A DNA stretch of 64,000 bases from Xylaria sp. FL1777 (taxonomy: Eukaryota; Ascomycota; Sordariomycetes; Xylariales; Xylariaceae). This document shows positions 1 to 12,854 of the stretch, in pieces. Within the stretch, counting starts at the first letter, position 1, and the number at the start of each line of letters is the position of its first letter. The position numbers and the translations under genes were made by a program. Where the stretch lies: assembly GCA_022578965.1 (NCBI GenBank), contig MU400525.1:1-64000 (forward strand), given 5' to 3'. The notes beneath the pieces were generated by a model, which was given only the letters and a program-made list of their open reading frames with translations, ran no database searches and was not told the DNA's origin.

Positions 1-1670
1 TTTAGTTTTAAAATATTAATTAAATAATTATTAATTAATTATAATAATTATATTAATATATATATTAATTTTTGCTAGTTTATTTATTTTATATAATTTG
101 TTTAAAACTTAAATTTTAAGTTTATTATAAAATAAATAAAATAATATAAACTTAAACAATTTTAAAATTACTATTAATTATTTAAATTTTATAGTATAAT
201 TTATTGCTGCTTTTATTTGTTTTAAATAATAAAATGCTTTTTTTATATATTTTGCTTTTTAAATGTTTTTAAATAATATTTTTATTTAATTTTTAAACTT
301 AATATAATTTTTAAAAATTTTTTTTATTTTTAGCTTAAAATTAGTTAACTTATTAGCTTTTAAAAAATTTTTTAAAATAAATTTAAACTATTTTAATATT
401 TTTTTTAATAAAAATTATAAAATAATTATTATTTTTTGATTTTTTTTTATAATAATAATAAAATATTATTTTAAATAAAGTTTAATATAAATTAAAAAAG
501 CTTTTATATTTATAAATTTATTATAAAGCTTTAAAATAATAAGTTTAAAACTTTTAATATTTAATATTTTTAATATTATAAATAATTTTAATAATAAAAG
601 CAATAATAGTAATAAAAAATTAAGTTTTTTAATTTAAATTATTATTTTAAATATAATAATAATAAAAATAAACATTAAGTTTATTAATAATAATATTAAT
701 ATTAATTATAATATAATTATTTGTTTAAAGCTTTAATTTATTATTATAATAGCTATTATTATTATTGCTTTAATTATTATAGCTAATATTTATGCTAGTT
801 TAAAAGTTATAACGCTTAATATTTAAGCTATTTTTTGAATTAAAATAATTAATTTATTTTATAGTACTAATATTAATATTAGTTTTTTTTTATTACTATT
901 ATTTAACTTTTTTTTTTTTATTACTGCTTTTTTTTTAATAAAAATAGCTAATAAAAATATTAAAGTTTATTATTTTAATGCATTATTAATTTTAAAAATT
1001 TTTAAAATTTTTAAACTTAATTTTTAACTTTTTGTTTTTAATAATATAACTTAAATTTAATTTATTAATTATTAAATAAAGTTTATTTATATAATATTAT
1101 TTAGCATTTTTATTTTTTAAATATTTTTTTAGTATACTTTTAAAAATTTATTTTATAAATTGTTTATTATTTAATTTTTTATATTAATATTTATTTTTAT
1201 ATATTAAGTTTTACTAATTAAAAAGCTATTAAAATATAATAAATTTATTATATATTAATATAATAAGTTTACTTTTAAAGTTTTAATTTATAAGTAATAA
1301 TAAAATCTTTAATAATAATTTATTAAAAAAGTTTTTAAAGTATTTTTATTATTATATATTAATAAAAGTTTTAAAAAATTAAAAGTAATAAATATATTAA
1401 TGCTTAGCAATTATAAAAAATTAATAGCTAAAAAACTAAAAACTAAATAAATAACTAAATATAAAAAATATATAATTATATAAACAAAAAAAATAATAGT
1501 AATAATTTATAAACATTGCTTTTTTTAATAAACTTAATGTTATATTATTTTAAATTTAAAACTTAATAAACTTAATGCTTAAATTTATTAAGTTTAAGGC
1601 TTAATAAACTTAATGCTTAAGTTTATTAAGTTTATGCATTAAACCCTTATAGTAGTTTAAATACATATTT
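1..1670. repeat. AT-rich block, probably RIP-mutated repeat DNA (left edge)
   Basis: Almost pure A/T with scattered GC dinucleotides. Most remaining C bases are followed by T (contexts such as GCT, ACT, CTT), while CpA, CpG and CpC are scarce. RIP in ascomycetes converts CpA to TpA on both strands, so this bias is what heavily RIPed transposon DNA looks like. No open frame of note is present. The change to ordinary composition near 1670 is abrupt, within a few tens of bases. The original element cannot be recognised. Confidence 0.85.
1563..1638. repeat. Tandem pair of palindromic 38-nt units at the AT/GC boundary
   Basis: Two consecutive copies (1563-1600 and 1601-1638) of nearly the same sequence. 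The second copy contains a perfect inverted repeat: 13-nt arms at 1601-1613 and 1617-1629 around a TGC loop. The first copy has the same hairpin with one mismatch. It lies where the AT-rich block stops, so it may be the end of the degraded element, but that is inference. Confidence 0.7.
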
Positions 1671-4600
1671 TTTTAACAAATGGGACTCCTTTTACGCATG
1701 TCTTCTTTATACCTGGCCTCCTAACCGGCCTGGTCAGCCCATTTCGTAACAATAAAGCACATCTTTAGTACAACATTCAAATCTATAGAAAGCAAAAAGC
1801 AGTTAACATTCAACTTTACATTAAGTTAGAGTTGAATAAAACCTACGCATAGCTAACTAGGGGACGTCCGTTGGTGAATAAGTCGAGTGGCGGATCCAAA
1901 TCACTCAGCATTACGCGGTTTGCTGGTAGTGGACCGTGGTACCAACCGTCCATGAACTACCTCTACTAACTAGACTATGCTCTTGTAGAGTCCCATTTCT
2001 AATTCTATTTTTTTGGAAGAGTATGATAAGAGCTGCTTCTTTATTCAACTGTCCCTAGCTCTGAGGCGTAGTATTACAGATTACGGTATGCTTCAACGAG
2101 CCAATGATACTAACTATGCGGGCTCTAAAGCGCTGTAAATAAAAAGAGAAGGCCAGTTTCAATGACTTAGGGTGGGGATGTCATCCGGCCCTAGGAATAT
2201 CGTCAATAGCTGTCCGATCTATAGATATCTAACCTAATTATTTCATAACCTTATCCTAAGCTCCTAAAAGGGGGAGGGGAGAAAGTGGAAATACCTAAAG
2301 TATGCTCTGTTACAGTAGTAGGTATACATTCTCTTCTTCTTCTTCTTCTTCTTCTTCTTATCACATGACGGACACTCCGCGCAGTGAGATCCGTTACACA
2401 ACCTTTATTGCGCTGCAGCGGGGCCTTTACGATGTGCCTACTTACTTTCGTGACTAGGGGACTGGGGGTATTAGTGTTGGATCTCCATAAGCTAAGGGAA
2501 TCTGTCTGGCAGGTATCTGAGCCTCCTAGGAGTTAGGAAGTTTTCTCCTGGGCCGCGTTAAGAATAGCACAATTATAACTGTGTGTCAATTAAAATAACG
2601 TCGATCGATCTTGAATACCACTGTGGTAGGTAAGGGCAGACCTAAACCCCCTCGCTATGCACGCCTATTGCGGAGTGTTTTCTCTTTGAGGCTGTTAAAG
2701 TAGATCTATCTTACAAGATGGTTCTAATAGAGACTCTGTGATCAGAAATCGTCTCGTAAGGTTTATGATAATGGAGTTAAGGACCTTTATCAACGAATAA
2801 ATTTGGAAGTCGTTCTTCGACGCCATCGTTTTTAAAGCATTCAATACTATGCTTTAACCGTTATTAATACCCAACAATAGACGCTAGGTTGTATTCTAGC
2901 CCAGCGTTTTGTTGGTAAAAGTTCGTCTACTACTATTACAGTTCGGAAACTTATCGAGGATACTGGTTCAGGCCCGTTTGTGCATGCCATGGTCTGGAAA
3001 TTGCGCAGGTGATAGAGAAATCGGGCGTATTGTTCGATCATTTGATTGAGAATGAGTACTAGAGAGACTTGAACATCGCCTTCGACGTCATTAGACCGAA
3101 AGAGCGAGATTCTTGGCCGATTCGACATATCAGTGGGTGGAGATGAGGAAATAGCTAAGAATGTGTATCAAATCCAAAGTGTTGTCGATGAGCTCGGGCG
3201 GGAGAGCATCCGGATGGCATGGCAAGTTTTATTGATTTTCTCTGTTGGTAGAGTGTTGTCGGCTTATGGCTTGAGTCTCGAATTGTTGATCTTTCTGAAG
3301 TGTTGTTATACCTGACTTTGCTAGATGTACAATTTCATCAGGTTATATTTCCGTACATATTCTTTTTACTCGGTGAAAGTTCCGCTTACGTTACAAATCA
3401 ACTTTCAATATTTATGGATTTCAAGGGGCTTGAGTCACACGGAGCAAATTGCAGTAGTAATGAGAGGACTTTAATTTCAGATTCTGAAACTTTTATTCCT
3501 AACAACTCTAATACAATTAATGCATTGTTTACATGCGCCACATGCTATTATGAATTTCTGGATGTATGTTAAAGTGGGCAGAGTTGCCAACACAGCAGCC
3601 TCCATATGTTGCCACGCCCATGTATAGATAGGTTCTAATTATAGACTTCATACATACTACCGGAACGACGTCTTTCATTGTCAAGTATAGTGGATCAAAG
3701 CTCTTCGTGGTAGCTATGTAGTATTAGTTGACTTGCTGTCACATTCTGAGTGAAAAAAAGGGAAACAGTGACAAGAGTAGACTTGGATATCCATAAGTGG
3801 CTTCGAAGGATTACTCCAACCCCTATATCCCACTCACACTTATTCTACGTATAGACAGCAAGCAACCAAATCACATAATGGACCGTCATGCGCTTGTGAT
3901 TTCCCAACCTATGCTGCTTTTAGTAGAGCGTTGTCGCGTTGATGTCGATCGCATCCACGTCAGAGACACGCTCTTATTAGCATCGCTTTGAAGTTTTTAT
4001 ACTTATCTCCCATAATAGCGACCGTTGATTCTTTGCGGGTTGCTTGATCAAAGGAATTGTACATTAGTGCGCCCGGGGACCTCACTAGTAACAGTAACGT
4101 TTTCTGGTAACTCCTGTGTTACCTACACAGCTAAGCAGGCTCCGTAATAGAAATGATATATCATCGCAAAACCGGTGCAGCTAGTGCGTACTTATCTGCG
4201 CATAGATGCATGATAGTGAGCGGCTAAATACGGCAATCCGAAGCTACACAAACGGATGTTGCAAACAGAAATAGCTGTGAGGTGGTGGATGTGGCCCAAG
4301 ATGCTTCTGTCGGTTAGACCGCATGGAATCGTGCGTGCAATCACACCAAAGATGGTTCGTTGGGCACCAATACAAGGTAAGCCCAGCACCCCGAGGGGAT
4401 CCCCAGACTATGTGGGGAAGTGAGAGTGAGGCGCGACAAATGACCTGTCAACGCATGGGTGGGAGTGGGCTCGAATATTATACGACAGCCTCAAGTGGCT
4501 CGAAAAAAGCAACCGGCTTAGGCCGAAGACAGCGGCTATCCGGCAGATTCATGAAGATGGTAACTGCGTACGCGGAACGGCTTAGAATCGTAGTCGATAT

Positions 4601-5002
4601 TTGCTGACCTAGCTCTGTACAGATGCCATCATAATGCGGTTGCCCAAATGACCGTAGCGTGGACCGGCCAATCTATTTTACACGACATCCCAAACGACAA
4701 TGGGAATCAGCATACAGTCAAGAAATAATTAAAAAAAAAAAAAAAAAAAGTATGTGGGAAAACCTGTCATCAGCGCTTACAGAACCTGAACCGTAACCGT
4801 AACCGTAACCGTAGAGACCAAGAAATAACCACCTGTAATTATGAATTAGGAACCGTAAAACGCCACGCCCTATTCGAACCTATGCTGACTCCGTCATGAT
4901 CTCTCATAAATCCAAAGTTCGTGATACTCGTCTCAGTTCGTCTGGCATTAAAAACACCGACCCTACGTCTCAGGGCTGCCAAAAGGTGTAGTGAGTCTGC
5001 TC
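1671..5002. other. Gene-poor region, no supported gene
   Basis: Composition is ordinary but open frames are short and look random. Simple repeats are present: a TTC tract at about 2333-2359, a run of 19 A at 4731-4749, and about four copies of AACCGT at 4789-4813. I found no domain, splice-consistent gene or RNA gene. Confidence 0.6.
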
Positions 5003-5545
5003 TCAAGCTTCTGCAGGAGGATCGGGCGCTGGAGCTGCGCCATCAGCCCCTCCATCGCCACCACCTCCTCCCGCAGCATCCGAACCCTGCGACATCTTGG
5101 AGACGCCCGACGGTCGCCTGTGATGCCGGTGGTGGCGGCGGCGCTTGTGCGCTTGCTGGCGGAATCGAATCGACCTGCGGTAGACGTAGAGGAAAATGCC
5201 GGCCAGGATGACGAAGGCGGTGACCAAAATGCCTGCGACGACGCTCGTGGTGGTGTTGGGGCTCGGGTCGTTGGCACGTTTGCCCAGCGAGGCAGTACTG
5301 GCCGGCGAAAGGGGTTCGGCCGGAGAGGAAGTGGAAGTATTGTTGTTGCTGGACAGGACTGTGGAGATTGTCTTAATGACCCATGCGAGGAGATAGTGAT
5401 GACTTGAATTTGCTATTGAGTTGTCGGGACTATATGGAGTGACATGTGAGACGGAGAGCACTTGCTGCCGCTGTTCCGCCCCGGGCACCTCGCCTTGAGG
5501 GTCCGGGGGGATACCACCACGGCGGTGCACGTCAGGTATATACAT
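5003..5545 (-). CDS. Single-pass membrane protein with His/Arg-rich cytosolic tail (hypothetical)
   Basis: The open frame encodes up to 180 residues. A Ser/Thr/Asn-rich stretch (about residues 65-100) is followed by one hydrophobic segment (about 101-122, starting SVVAGILVTAF). Next comes a strongly basic juxtamembrane tract of Arg, Lys and His (about 123-145) and a Gly/Ala/Pro-rich tail. The positive-inside rule places the tail in the cytosol. Many fungal genomes carry such short membrane proteins of unknown role. The start is uncertain: the only upstream in-frame Met is residue 1, and the first ~60 residues look unlike coding sequence, so an intron or a later start is possible. The frame is unusually G+C-rich compared with its flanks, which supports coding. 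Confidence 0.6.
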   Translation of the reverse strand: MYIPDVHRRGGIPPDPQGEVPGAEQRQQVLSVSHVTPYSPDNSIANSSHHYLLAWVIKTISTVLSSNNNTSTSSPAEPLSPASTASLGKRANDPSPNTTTSVVAGILVTAFVILAGIFLYVYRRSIRFRQQAHKRRRHHRHHRRPSGVSKMSQGSDAAGGGGGDGGADGAAPAPDPPAEA

Positions 5546-8034
5546 TCAAGACAAGTTCGTGATATCGAGCTATACACCGTGTTTGTACTACAAGTTTGTG
5601 GAGAGTGCCCAAGTTGTGATTGGCTGGGGATATATGAATCGATATGTTGGAGACAGTATCGCACATATATGTACACGGCTACTCAGGGTCGAGAATCGAA
5701 GTAGGGCAGACGTGCAAAAAACCAAAGACATCCAGCCGGGGTCGATGGAGCGGCTATGGCTATTTTAAACTGTGTATCCTGCGTGTACAGCCAACCCCCC
5801 TCCCTCCACATGTCATCGCGAAAAGATGCCGCCCGTGGTCGTGGGTTCGTGAAAGCGAAGCAACTCTGCTCGGAACCCCGGGGTCGAGGCCGACAATATT
5901 TGCGCGCAGACGCTGCAGTTTCTTTGGCCGCAGAATCAATGAAGTAAGCAGGTCGTGGGGGACGCACGCGGTGTGATCTACAATATCATTTGTCCCCATA
6001 TGTCCCATTCTCCGCCTTGAATGGCCAACGAGCTGGTGGCCGACATGCAATGCAGGCTGAGGCGACCCTCAGAGATAAGGCGCATGCATATTAGGGAGAT
6101 CCCCTTATTCGTCTCTTAGTCGCTCAGGACTAGCGAGCTCTAATCATTGGATTGAGCCGGAATCGTGGCATACGATGGGGAAAACGTGTGAACAGTGCCT
6201 ACAGAAACGTTTCTTATAAGTATTGGTGTTTTTAGCGAACACATCTCATTGGCGCCTAGCTCTTATAAGTGGCTACGATATTACATCTTATATATCAATG
6301 TACAACAAGTCCTGCTCTCTGCTTAGGACGAGCTCAATTGCATTTATGATCTCCTGATATCTTGTTAATATGAGCACCCAAGCGTAAAGCGACGGCCGTA
6401 AATGCCAAGTACCAAGGAAAAACCCGCTTAATGCGCCGCCTCAACTCCCAATGTTTTTCGATAACGTTGGCGCGTCACATGGCTTGTAACCGTTACCAAT
6501 CGGCCGAAGCCGGGTGCCCGTTGGATGCGGTTACGTTTACGGTCGCTCCACTGTGGACATCGCTGTCTCAGGAGAATGCGATCATCTGACCATCGTGAGT
6601 ATCGGTGAACATGGCCATTGGGAACGACAGCGTATCGTTAGACAAAATGAAACCGGCGTTCCAGCCAGGTATACGTAGTGCATGTGCGCCTGATCCTCAC
6701 AGTTAAGAACTCCGTTCGCTATTCATTTAGAGAGAACGACATTGGTCGGAGTGTGTGGCTAACTGTGCGACCATGACGAGAAACCGGAACAATTGGCTTT
6801 ATCGGTGAGGCGCACATCTACGTCTGGTAGCTGTCATTGTGCTTGTAAAAACAGACTTCCTCAAGACCCCTAATGCTGTGTATGACAGCAAAAGCGCGGG
6901 TAAAACATATGGAACAATCTAGTAAGTTGAATTTATCATTTTCACTACGTGGCCTTTATCTTTCGCCTACAAATCCGACGAGCTTCGAGAAGTTATACCA
7001 TCACGTCGCTTACATGCATAAGCCTAGTCAGACCGGAAGACATAGATGGGTGTTCAACCTCCATATTATAGGAGTTGTTCGACATGGGTTAAGCTATACC
7101 GATTAAGTTTCTATGCGTAGAGAAATAGCGCATATGAGCCTTGATAGTTATAGCTGAACCTAAGGACTTCCGTTACAATTTCTACTATTGGTGATACACC
7201 CCAATCATATATTCCGAGCCGACCATCACCGTCTGGGCTGCGTAACCGCGACTAGATTTTAGGAAAGAAGCATCAGCTACATAGAAAAGATGCCGAAGAT
7301 AGCTAACGGGAGGCTAATAATCAAGAATTCTAGTAAGCTCTTTAACTATCTCTTCTCGTTCGCTGTGGCCTCGTTTGAATGTAATTACCCAAACAGATTT
7401 GCTCCTGTGTCTTTCTATTCAAAGAGATACAATATCATTAGCTGAATAGTTGTGATATGCCTGGTATCTTCTCAAACCGTCTAGAGCGGGACATGCATTG
7501 CCCATTCCGCGTTGCCCCTTTCTGATAGAGTGATCGTTGGATTATGGGTGTATTATCTGCTGATGTTTGCGTTAATTAAGTTTACCCTAAGTACTTTTCC
7601 AATTATAATGTCTACCAGATATATATTGATCGCGAGTCAGAAAATCCATAACGATATTACTATCTTAAAAATGAGCCCCTGCTAGCTCTTTCAAACGATA
7701 CTCCGTAATTACCAACCTACTTGTGAAACGTAGTGCATAAGTTCGAGATAATATACGCTGTCTCCGTTCTCTTAAATAGATCCCGGTTTCTGGTACGTGC
7801 TATAGCTTTTTTGGAACGTTATTTCCCTGGAATCTGCTTTAAATACTTTCAGACTTAACAGTAGGTTTTCTAATTTACTACTACGTGATGAATAGAACAT
7901 TCGGCCACGTAGCATAGAAAGCAAGTATATAGATAAATAAGGATAGGAGTAGCACCCGCAACAAAAATTGGCAAATGTACGTAGGCTAACTATGACTGAC
8001 CTTAGAATAGCACTCGTTTCACTTGCTACTCGCA
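5546..8034. other. Intergenic region, nothing recognised
   Basis: About 2.5 kb in which I see only short, random-looking open frames on both strands. No repeats longer than simple runs and no RNA gene signals were noticed. Confidence 0.55.
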
Positions 8035-8926
8035 CTAATACGGAGTCCAATTTTCAGGCAGCTCCGAGGCCCTGCCCCAGTTAGAAACTTGGTCCACTGA
8101 CGGATCACATTCTTCCCACTTCAGGTTTATCGCTACCTGAAAGTTATCATCGATATTGCCCTTGGGATTAGTCGCATCAGGTGCCTCTCCCATGTAAAAG
8201 GATGTCTGATGGCTGAACTGGATCTTGAACCTGTCACGGTTGACTACAATAACTAGAGTTAGCCATTTAGGTTACCGAGCATTACTTGGAACCACTTACC
8301 ATTCTGTGGCCAACAAGGCGACCAGGTAACAGACGGGGAGGGAATATTGACGTTGAATTTGCCGTTAAGGTCTTTTCCGTCGTCGGTGAGAGTGGTATTA
8401 TGCACAGTGTAGTCGCCCTAACAGAACATAATCAGTCACTGAAGGACAAGGAACGGACTGGGATGATGACGATTAAAGTTCTCTCAAGGGGAAGGCCTAC
8501 CCAACCGCCGGATCTCAAGCTCCAAACAAGCTCATCAACGCTTGCTCCTGGGTTCGTCACATAAGCCACGCTCAAGCCGAGCGCAGTCGATAGCTGGTCA
8601 AGCTGAGCACCGCTTGTGAGCATCCCTGAGCCACTTGTCTCCACACTATCAACTGCAAAGCGCCAGCCCGTAGGGGTATCGCCGATGTCGTACTCCATAA
8701 CGCAGAACGCCACTGTTGACATGGAGGAGGTTTCCGGGTATGACGATCCGAAGTCTGAAAAACTCCAAGCAAGTGCCTTAGGGGTTGAAGAAATGGCCAA
8801 TGTATCAACGCCTCGGCAGGATTTGGCGTAACCAACTTGCAGAGTTTGAACCTTGAATGACTTGTCTGGGGCGGCAGCATGAGCAACCGCAAGGGCGGCG
8901 GCCAAAATTGCTGCTGTGTTCTTCAT
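8035..8926 (-). CDS. Secreted DUF4360-like protein, three exons
   Basis: Joining exons 8926-8501, 8417-8300 and 8243-8035 gives 250 residues. Intron 1 (8418-8500) starts GTAGGC and ends GTTAG, with a TGACTGAT branch site. Intron 2 (8244-8299) starts GTAAGT and ends TTGTAG. The N-terminus (MKNTAAILAAALAVAHA) is a clear signal peptide. The mature part has the layout of DUF4360 proteins: a conserved Cys early on, a P-x-GWRFAV strand near residue 85, a Gly/Leu-rich segment, GDYTV right after the first splice junction, and WSPC before the second. DUF4360 members are small secreted fungal proteins without known activity. The family call rests on motif memory and would need an HMM check; the secretion call and exon structure are firm. 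Confidence 0.72.
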
Positions 8927-10466
8927 GTTGGGAGGTTGTGACGGGATGAACAGAGAAAGGTGTGAATCTGAAGGACTTGAAGATAATTATAAGGTCTTCG
9001 ATGCACTTGATCCTGTGTGTTCGCCCCGAGAGGACAAGAGGCTATTTTATAATTATTTTGACATAGTTTTCTGCGATAGGTAATATAGATCAGTCAAAGT
9101 GTCGGGAAGAACCATCAAGCCGTCGGTGCGATTGTTCGTCCCTTTTCTGCTTTCCGGCAAATATGATAGACCACCACACGATCTATTCTCACGTTCGGCT
9201 ATTACCACCTCTGCATATATGAGCCGAGAACTCGACATGCATGCTCTGCTCGATATGTAGTTCATTGTAACAGTTACACTCACGGGATGCTGTGTCACAT
9301 TACTGCCCGTCAATCTGTAGAAACGGCTCACCAAATTAACCATACCTATCGTCATTGGGAAGAGGCAATGTTTATCTCGAAAAGATATCTAGAGCAATGC
9401 TCGAGTTGTCTGAGATGTGGGGAAAGGTAGGTTCAAATGCGACCCATCCGACGGAGTTACCTCCACCGAGTGCTTTGTCATTATAACTTGTATAATAGGC
9501 GTTAAGGCACGCACCTCGACCGGGTGTAGAGGCGGAACAAATGTACACGAATCAGAGGCATAGAAAAAGGAACTTTTTAAAATTATAATAAACTCAGAAT
9601 AGCAGAAAAGTGCACGGTCTCTGTTGCATAGTTCTCCCGCCAGTACTACATTCTTTCGAAGGTGATGACGATCTGATCCATTCTAAGACTGAACCGAAGT
9701 TTTCATAAGTCATAGGAATTACATGATTCTTCTATCACAATCCGAGTCAGTAAGATGATTAGAAATGGCTTCCCACGATTATCGCAGTATTCGAAAAAGA
9801 AGTGTATTTATGATCTTAATCTTATAATGCATCATGACATCCTAAGTCTAAGCAGTACGCCCGTCTTTGACGGAGCTAGAGTAGGCGGCGAAAACGGGTG
9901 AGGCGGCTCAGGAAGATAGTCTATCTATCTTATGTTGTTGCCGACAATGGACCCGAATCTCTGACTCTATAGGAAATTATTAGTAATCTGAATGCTCTTT
10001 CAAGCACTTGATCTCAAGCCCTTGCTACACTAACTCTTGGCCTACTCCAGCCATGCCCCCTCCTGTTGAGAATTAAGATCTTGCAGGCAACGCTATGTTT
10101 AATGACTGTTAATTTAGATTTGAATTAGCAGATTGCAACTAGACGTTTAAACCCGGAAACGTGTAGCGAGAGGGAACTAAAAAAGAATTCTATCACTTTA
10201 TCCATCTCTACGCCTCCTCACAACCTTCCTAATATAGAACAGCTATCTCAGATGAACCCAAGAAGTGTTAGAGCGATGTCAGATTTGCCGCTAGTGTTCT
10301 ACCGGTAACATTGGGGAACTCTACGCTATATATTATCGCTATTACAATTGTCGATCCGGGCGCCAAAAGTCAACCCCTTGCTAACTAGTTCACACCCATC
10401 TGATTATCTAGTGGGAGACACCAAAATGTTCAGCAGCATATCCATGCCAACAAGCGATTGGCATGC
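8927..10466. other. Intergenic region, nothing recognised
   Basis: About 1.5 kb upstream of the DUF4360-like gene and downstream of the regulator gene. Open frames are short and carry no recognisable domain. Confidence 0.55.
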
Positions 10467-12617
10467 TTAGGAAAAGGGTGCGGATTCTCTTAGTATACTT
10501 TCTAGCCATTGGTCATTGTCCAAATCCATCGACTGCATCCAGATCATCTGGTCTAAATTGGGGATACTGTGACGATGCCCGGTTGGGCTATTGTCGGCCC
10601 TCTGGCATGGACTGGCATCCGTGCCTTGTATCTGAGGTTCAAAGTTCCACCAAGCCTCAGCCCATGCCCGACACTTACATAGAAGCTTAGATAAGAGCTG
10701 GAAGAGGCTGTCGTCGCATTGGAGTCCTGGCTCTTTGCTAGCTATATCAAGCTGTTGGACTAGGCAATCCATCGTAGTAATTAGGTCGACGGTGTTGCGC
10801 ACAGCTTGACAATCCCATGTTGGGTCTGCAAGCGTCGATAGATACTTCAAGATTGTAATGCACTGAATCATCTGTGCCCAAAAGTGAAATGGGAGACCGA
10901 CAAGTTCGGAAGGGGGTACCTTATAAAAAGTGTCGAGCCACAGCTTGATGCACTCAACAGACCGCCACAAACACTCAAGGCGCTGAAATCCGGGTAAAGT
11001 TCCAGCGCTAGTCCCCGGTCTCGATATATCAAGAAGAGGCGACTCAAAGCTAATTGAATAAGCCAACTGGTTTATATATATCTCAACGTATTGCACATAT
11101 ACAATGAGGATATCTGTATAAAATAGTTGGGCATAGCCCATGCGTTGGTGTCAATAGTCAATTGCTAGTATCCAGGAGGGTATTTCCTTAAGGCAAACTC
11201 ACCTTTCTGATGAATATCTGTAGGAATTGATGATACAAGTTCATGTAGCTGCCCCCTCATAGTCTTGAGATATAATAAGCTAGGGATTGAACCGGTCGCG
11301 GAAGAAGTGGTTGTGCTAGTACAGTCTCTCTCATGCTGGTCCCGGATGTATGCAGCTTTATTCTTTAACACATGCAAACGAACTTGGAATGCGAGTGCCC
11401 GATCAGTTGGAAGAAAATCATTCTTCTCTATTAAATGGCATGCCTCTTCCATCTGAGGTGTCCATCGAAGAGGGTCTTGACGTCCAAGGTGTGACGAAAC
11501 ACTGCCAAACATAAGCGTGTTAGTAGCTTCACTTATGACGCTAAGAGTAAAGACGAATACGAATTGAGGGAAAATAGAAGGAGATTCGTAAGTACCTACT
11601 TTGAGCTTAATACGAAACATGCCAGCAGAGCTCGTTGCTTTTCTAAGAACTCTGCGACTGTTTCATGGATGTTCTGATCGGACTCGTAAGGCCCCCCTTG
11701 TGTAATCGACATGAACAGTTGCACATCGAGTTGACACGGCTTGAATAGTCGTAGATCATATACTAGAGATATAGCTAACATCATAAGACGAGAGATGAAG
11801 TCCGCCCTGCCGAGAAAGGCGTCGGTGCTCCATGCTAGATAGGTCAGTAATCCAAGAAGCAGATCGATGCTTGACTGAACATTCAGCAATGTAGATGTGA
11901 AGAAGAGGTGCCTCAGATCATCGGCTAAAGCTAACTTTCTCTGAGTCGAGAATGTTGTTACAGTGAGGATGGCCTGAAATAGGAACGGCCGGTTTCGCCG
12001 TAGTTGCTCGGTGGTTATGTCAGGGGTAAGATGGATAAATGGAAAACACGGAAGCATTCTAGATCGGAAGAATTCGATGGCTTTATCTGCTGGAATATGT
12101 GTAATGTCAGGGAGGGACGCAGAAAGGGGAACTGTCTCTTGCTGCGCGTCCGATTGGGGCGTATGTTGATCCCCTATGCTGGAGTTGGTGCGGGTAGAAT
12201 CAGCTTGAATGCTCGTCAAACTAGACGTGAACGAGAAGATATTTTCTTCATTAAGAGGCTGGTCAAGTTTTAATTCCGACGACCCAGAAGAGCTGACAAT
12301 AGATTGTATAGCGGATATCAGTGTCTCTATCTTGCCCTCTAACTGGGCGATTCGCGAATCCGACTCCTCGGCTTTGCGGGCATTACGACTGCGAATTGAG
12401 TCTGATGGTTGACATCTTTTCTTGAGGCGATGACACCTATGAGTCTATTAGTATATTATATTTAACAGCAATAGACTGTCTTCAGGCAAATGGATTCTAA
12501 CCGCTCGCAAGTATTACCGTGTGCATTAGGTACGCACCGGCATTTTGCCTTGTAGCATTGCAAGCAAGCTTGGCCGTATGTGCTAGAGTGGCCAAGAGCC
12601 GGTCTGCTTCTCTCCAT
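10467..12617 (-). CDS. Zn(II)2Cys6 fungal transcription factor, four exons
   Basis: Exons 12617-12502, 12436-11600, 11501-11203 and 11113-10467 join in phase to give 632 residues. The zinc cluster starts at residue 18 with spacing C-x2-C-x6-C-x8-C-x2-C-x6-C (Cys 18, 21, 28, 37, 40, 47) and is split by intron 1 just before the fifth Cys. A basic linker and a predicted short coiled coil (IAQLEGKIETL) follow, as in dimeric GAL4-type factors. The middle and C-terminal parts match the fungal-specific regulatory domain, including PCFPFIHL, the LSSNVS...LRWTP stretch across intron 2, and YVEIYINQLAYSIS after intron 3. It is a nuclear DNA-binding regulator; targets are unknown. The NmrA-like gene lies 237 bp upstream on the same strand, which suggests, but does not prove, shared function. 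Confidence 0.9.
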
Positions 12618-12854
12618 ACTATTAGCTGATGCGAAATTTGGTCATTGGGCAGAAAAAGAAACAGTTCGATAATGACAAGTGAAGTAGGTAGGCCTAGATC
12701 TAAATGAGACGGAGGGAAATCCGATGGGATTTTATCTCCGACGGCATTTGCTCCGTGTCAAACGCCCGAGACGTCTCCGGAATACCTATCTCCGTCTATC
12801 ATACTATCAAGACTATCAAACAACATTGTACACATTGGTCCTAACCCAGCACTA

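Noticed and set aside
4789..4813. AACCGT tandem repeat as an internal telomere tract
   Set aside because: The fungal telomere unit is TTAGGG/CCCTAA; this unit differs and has only about four copies.
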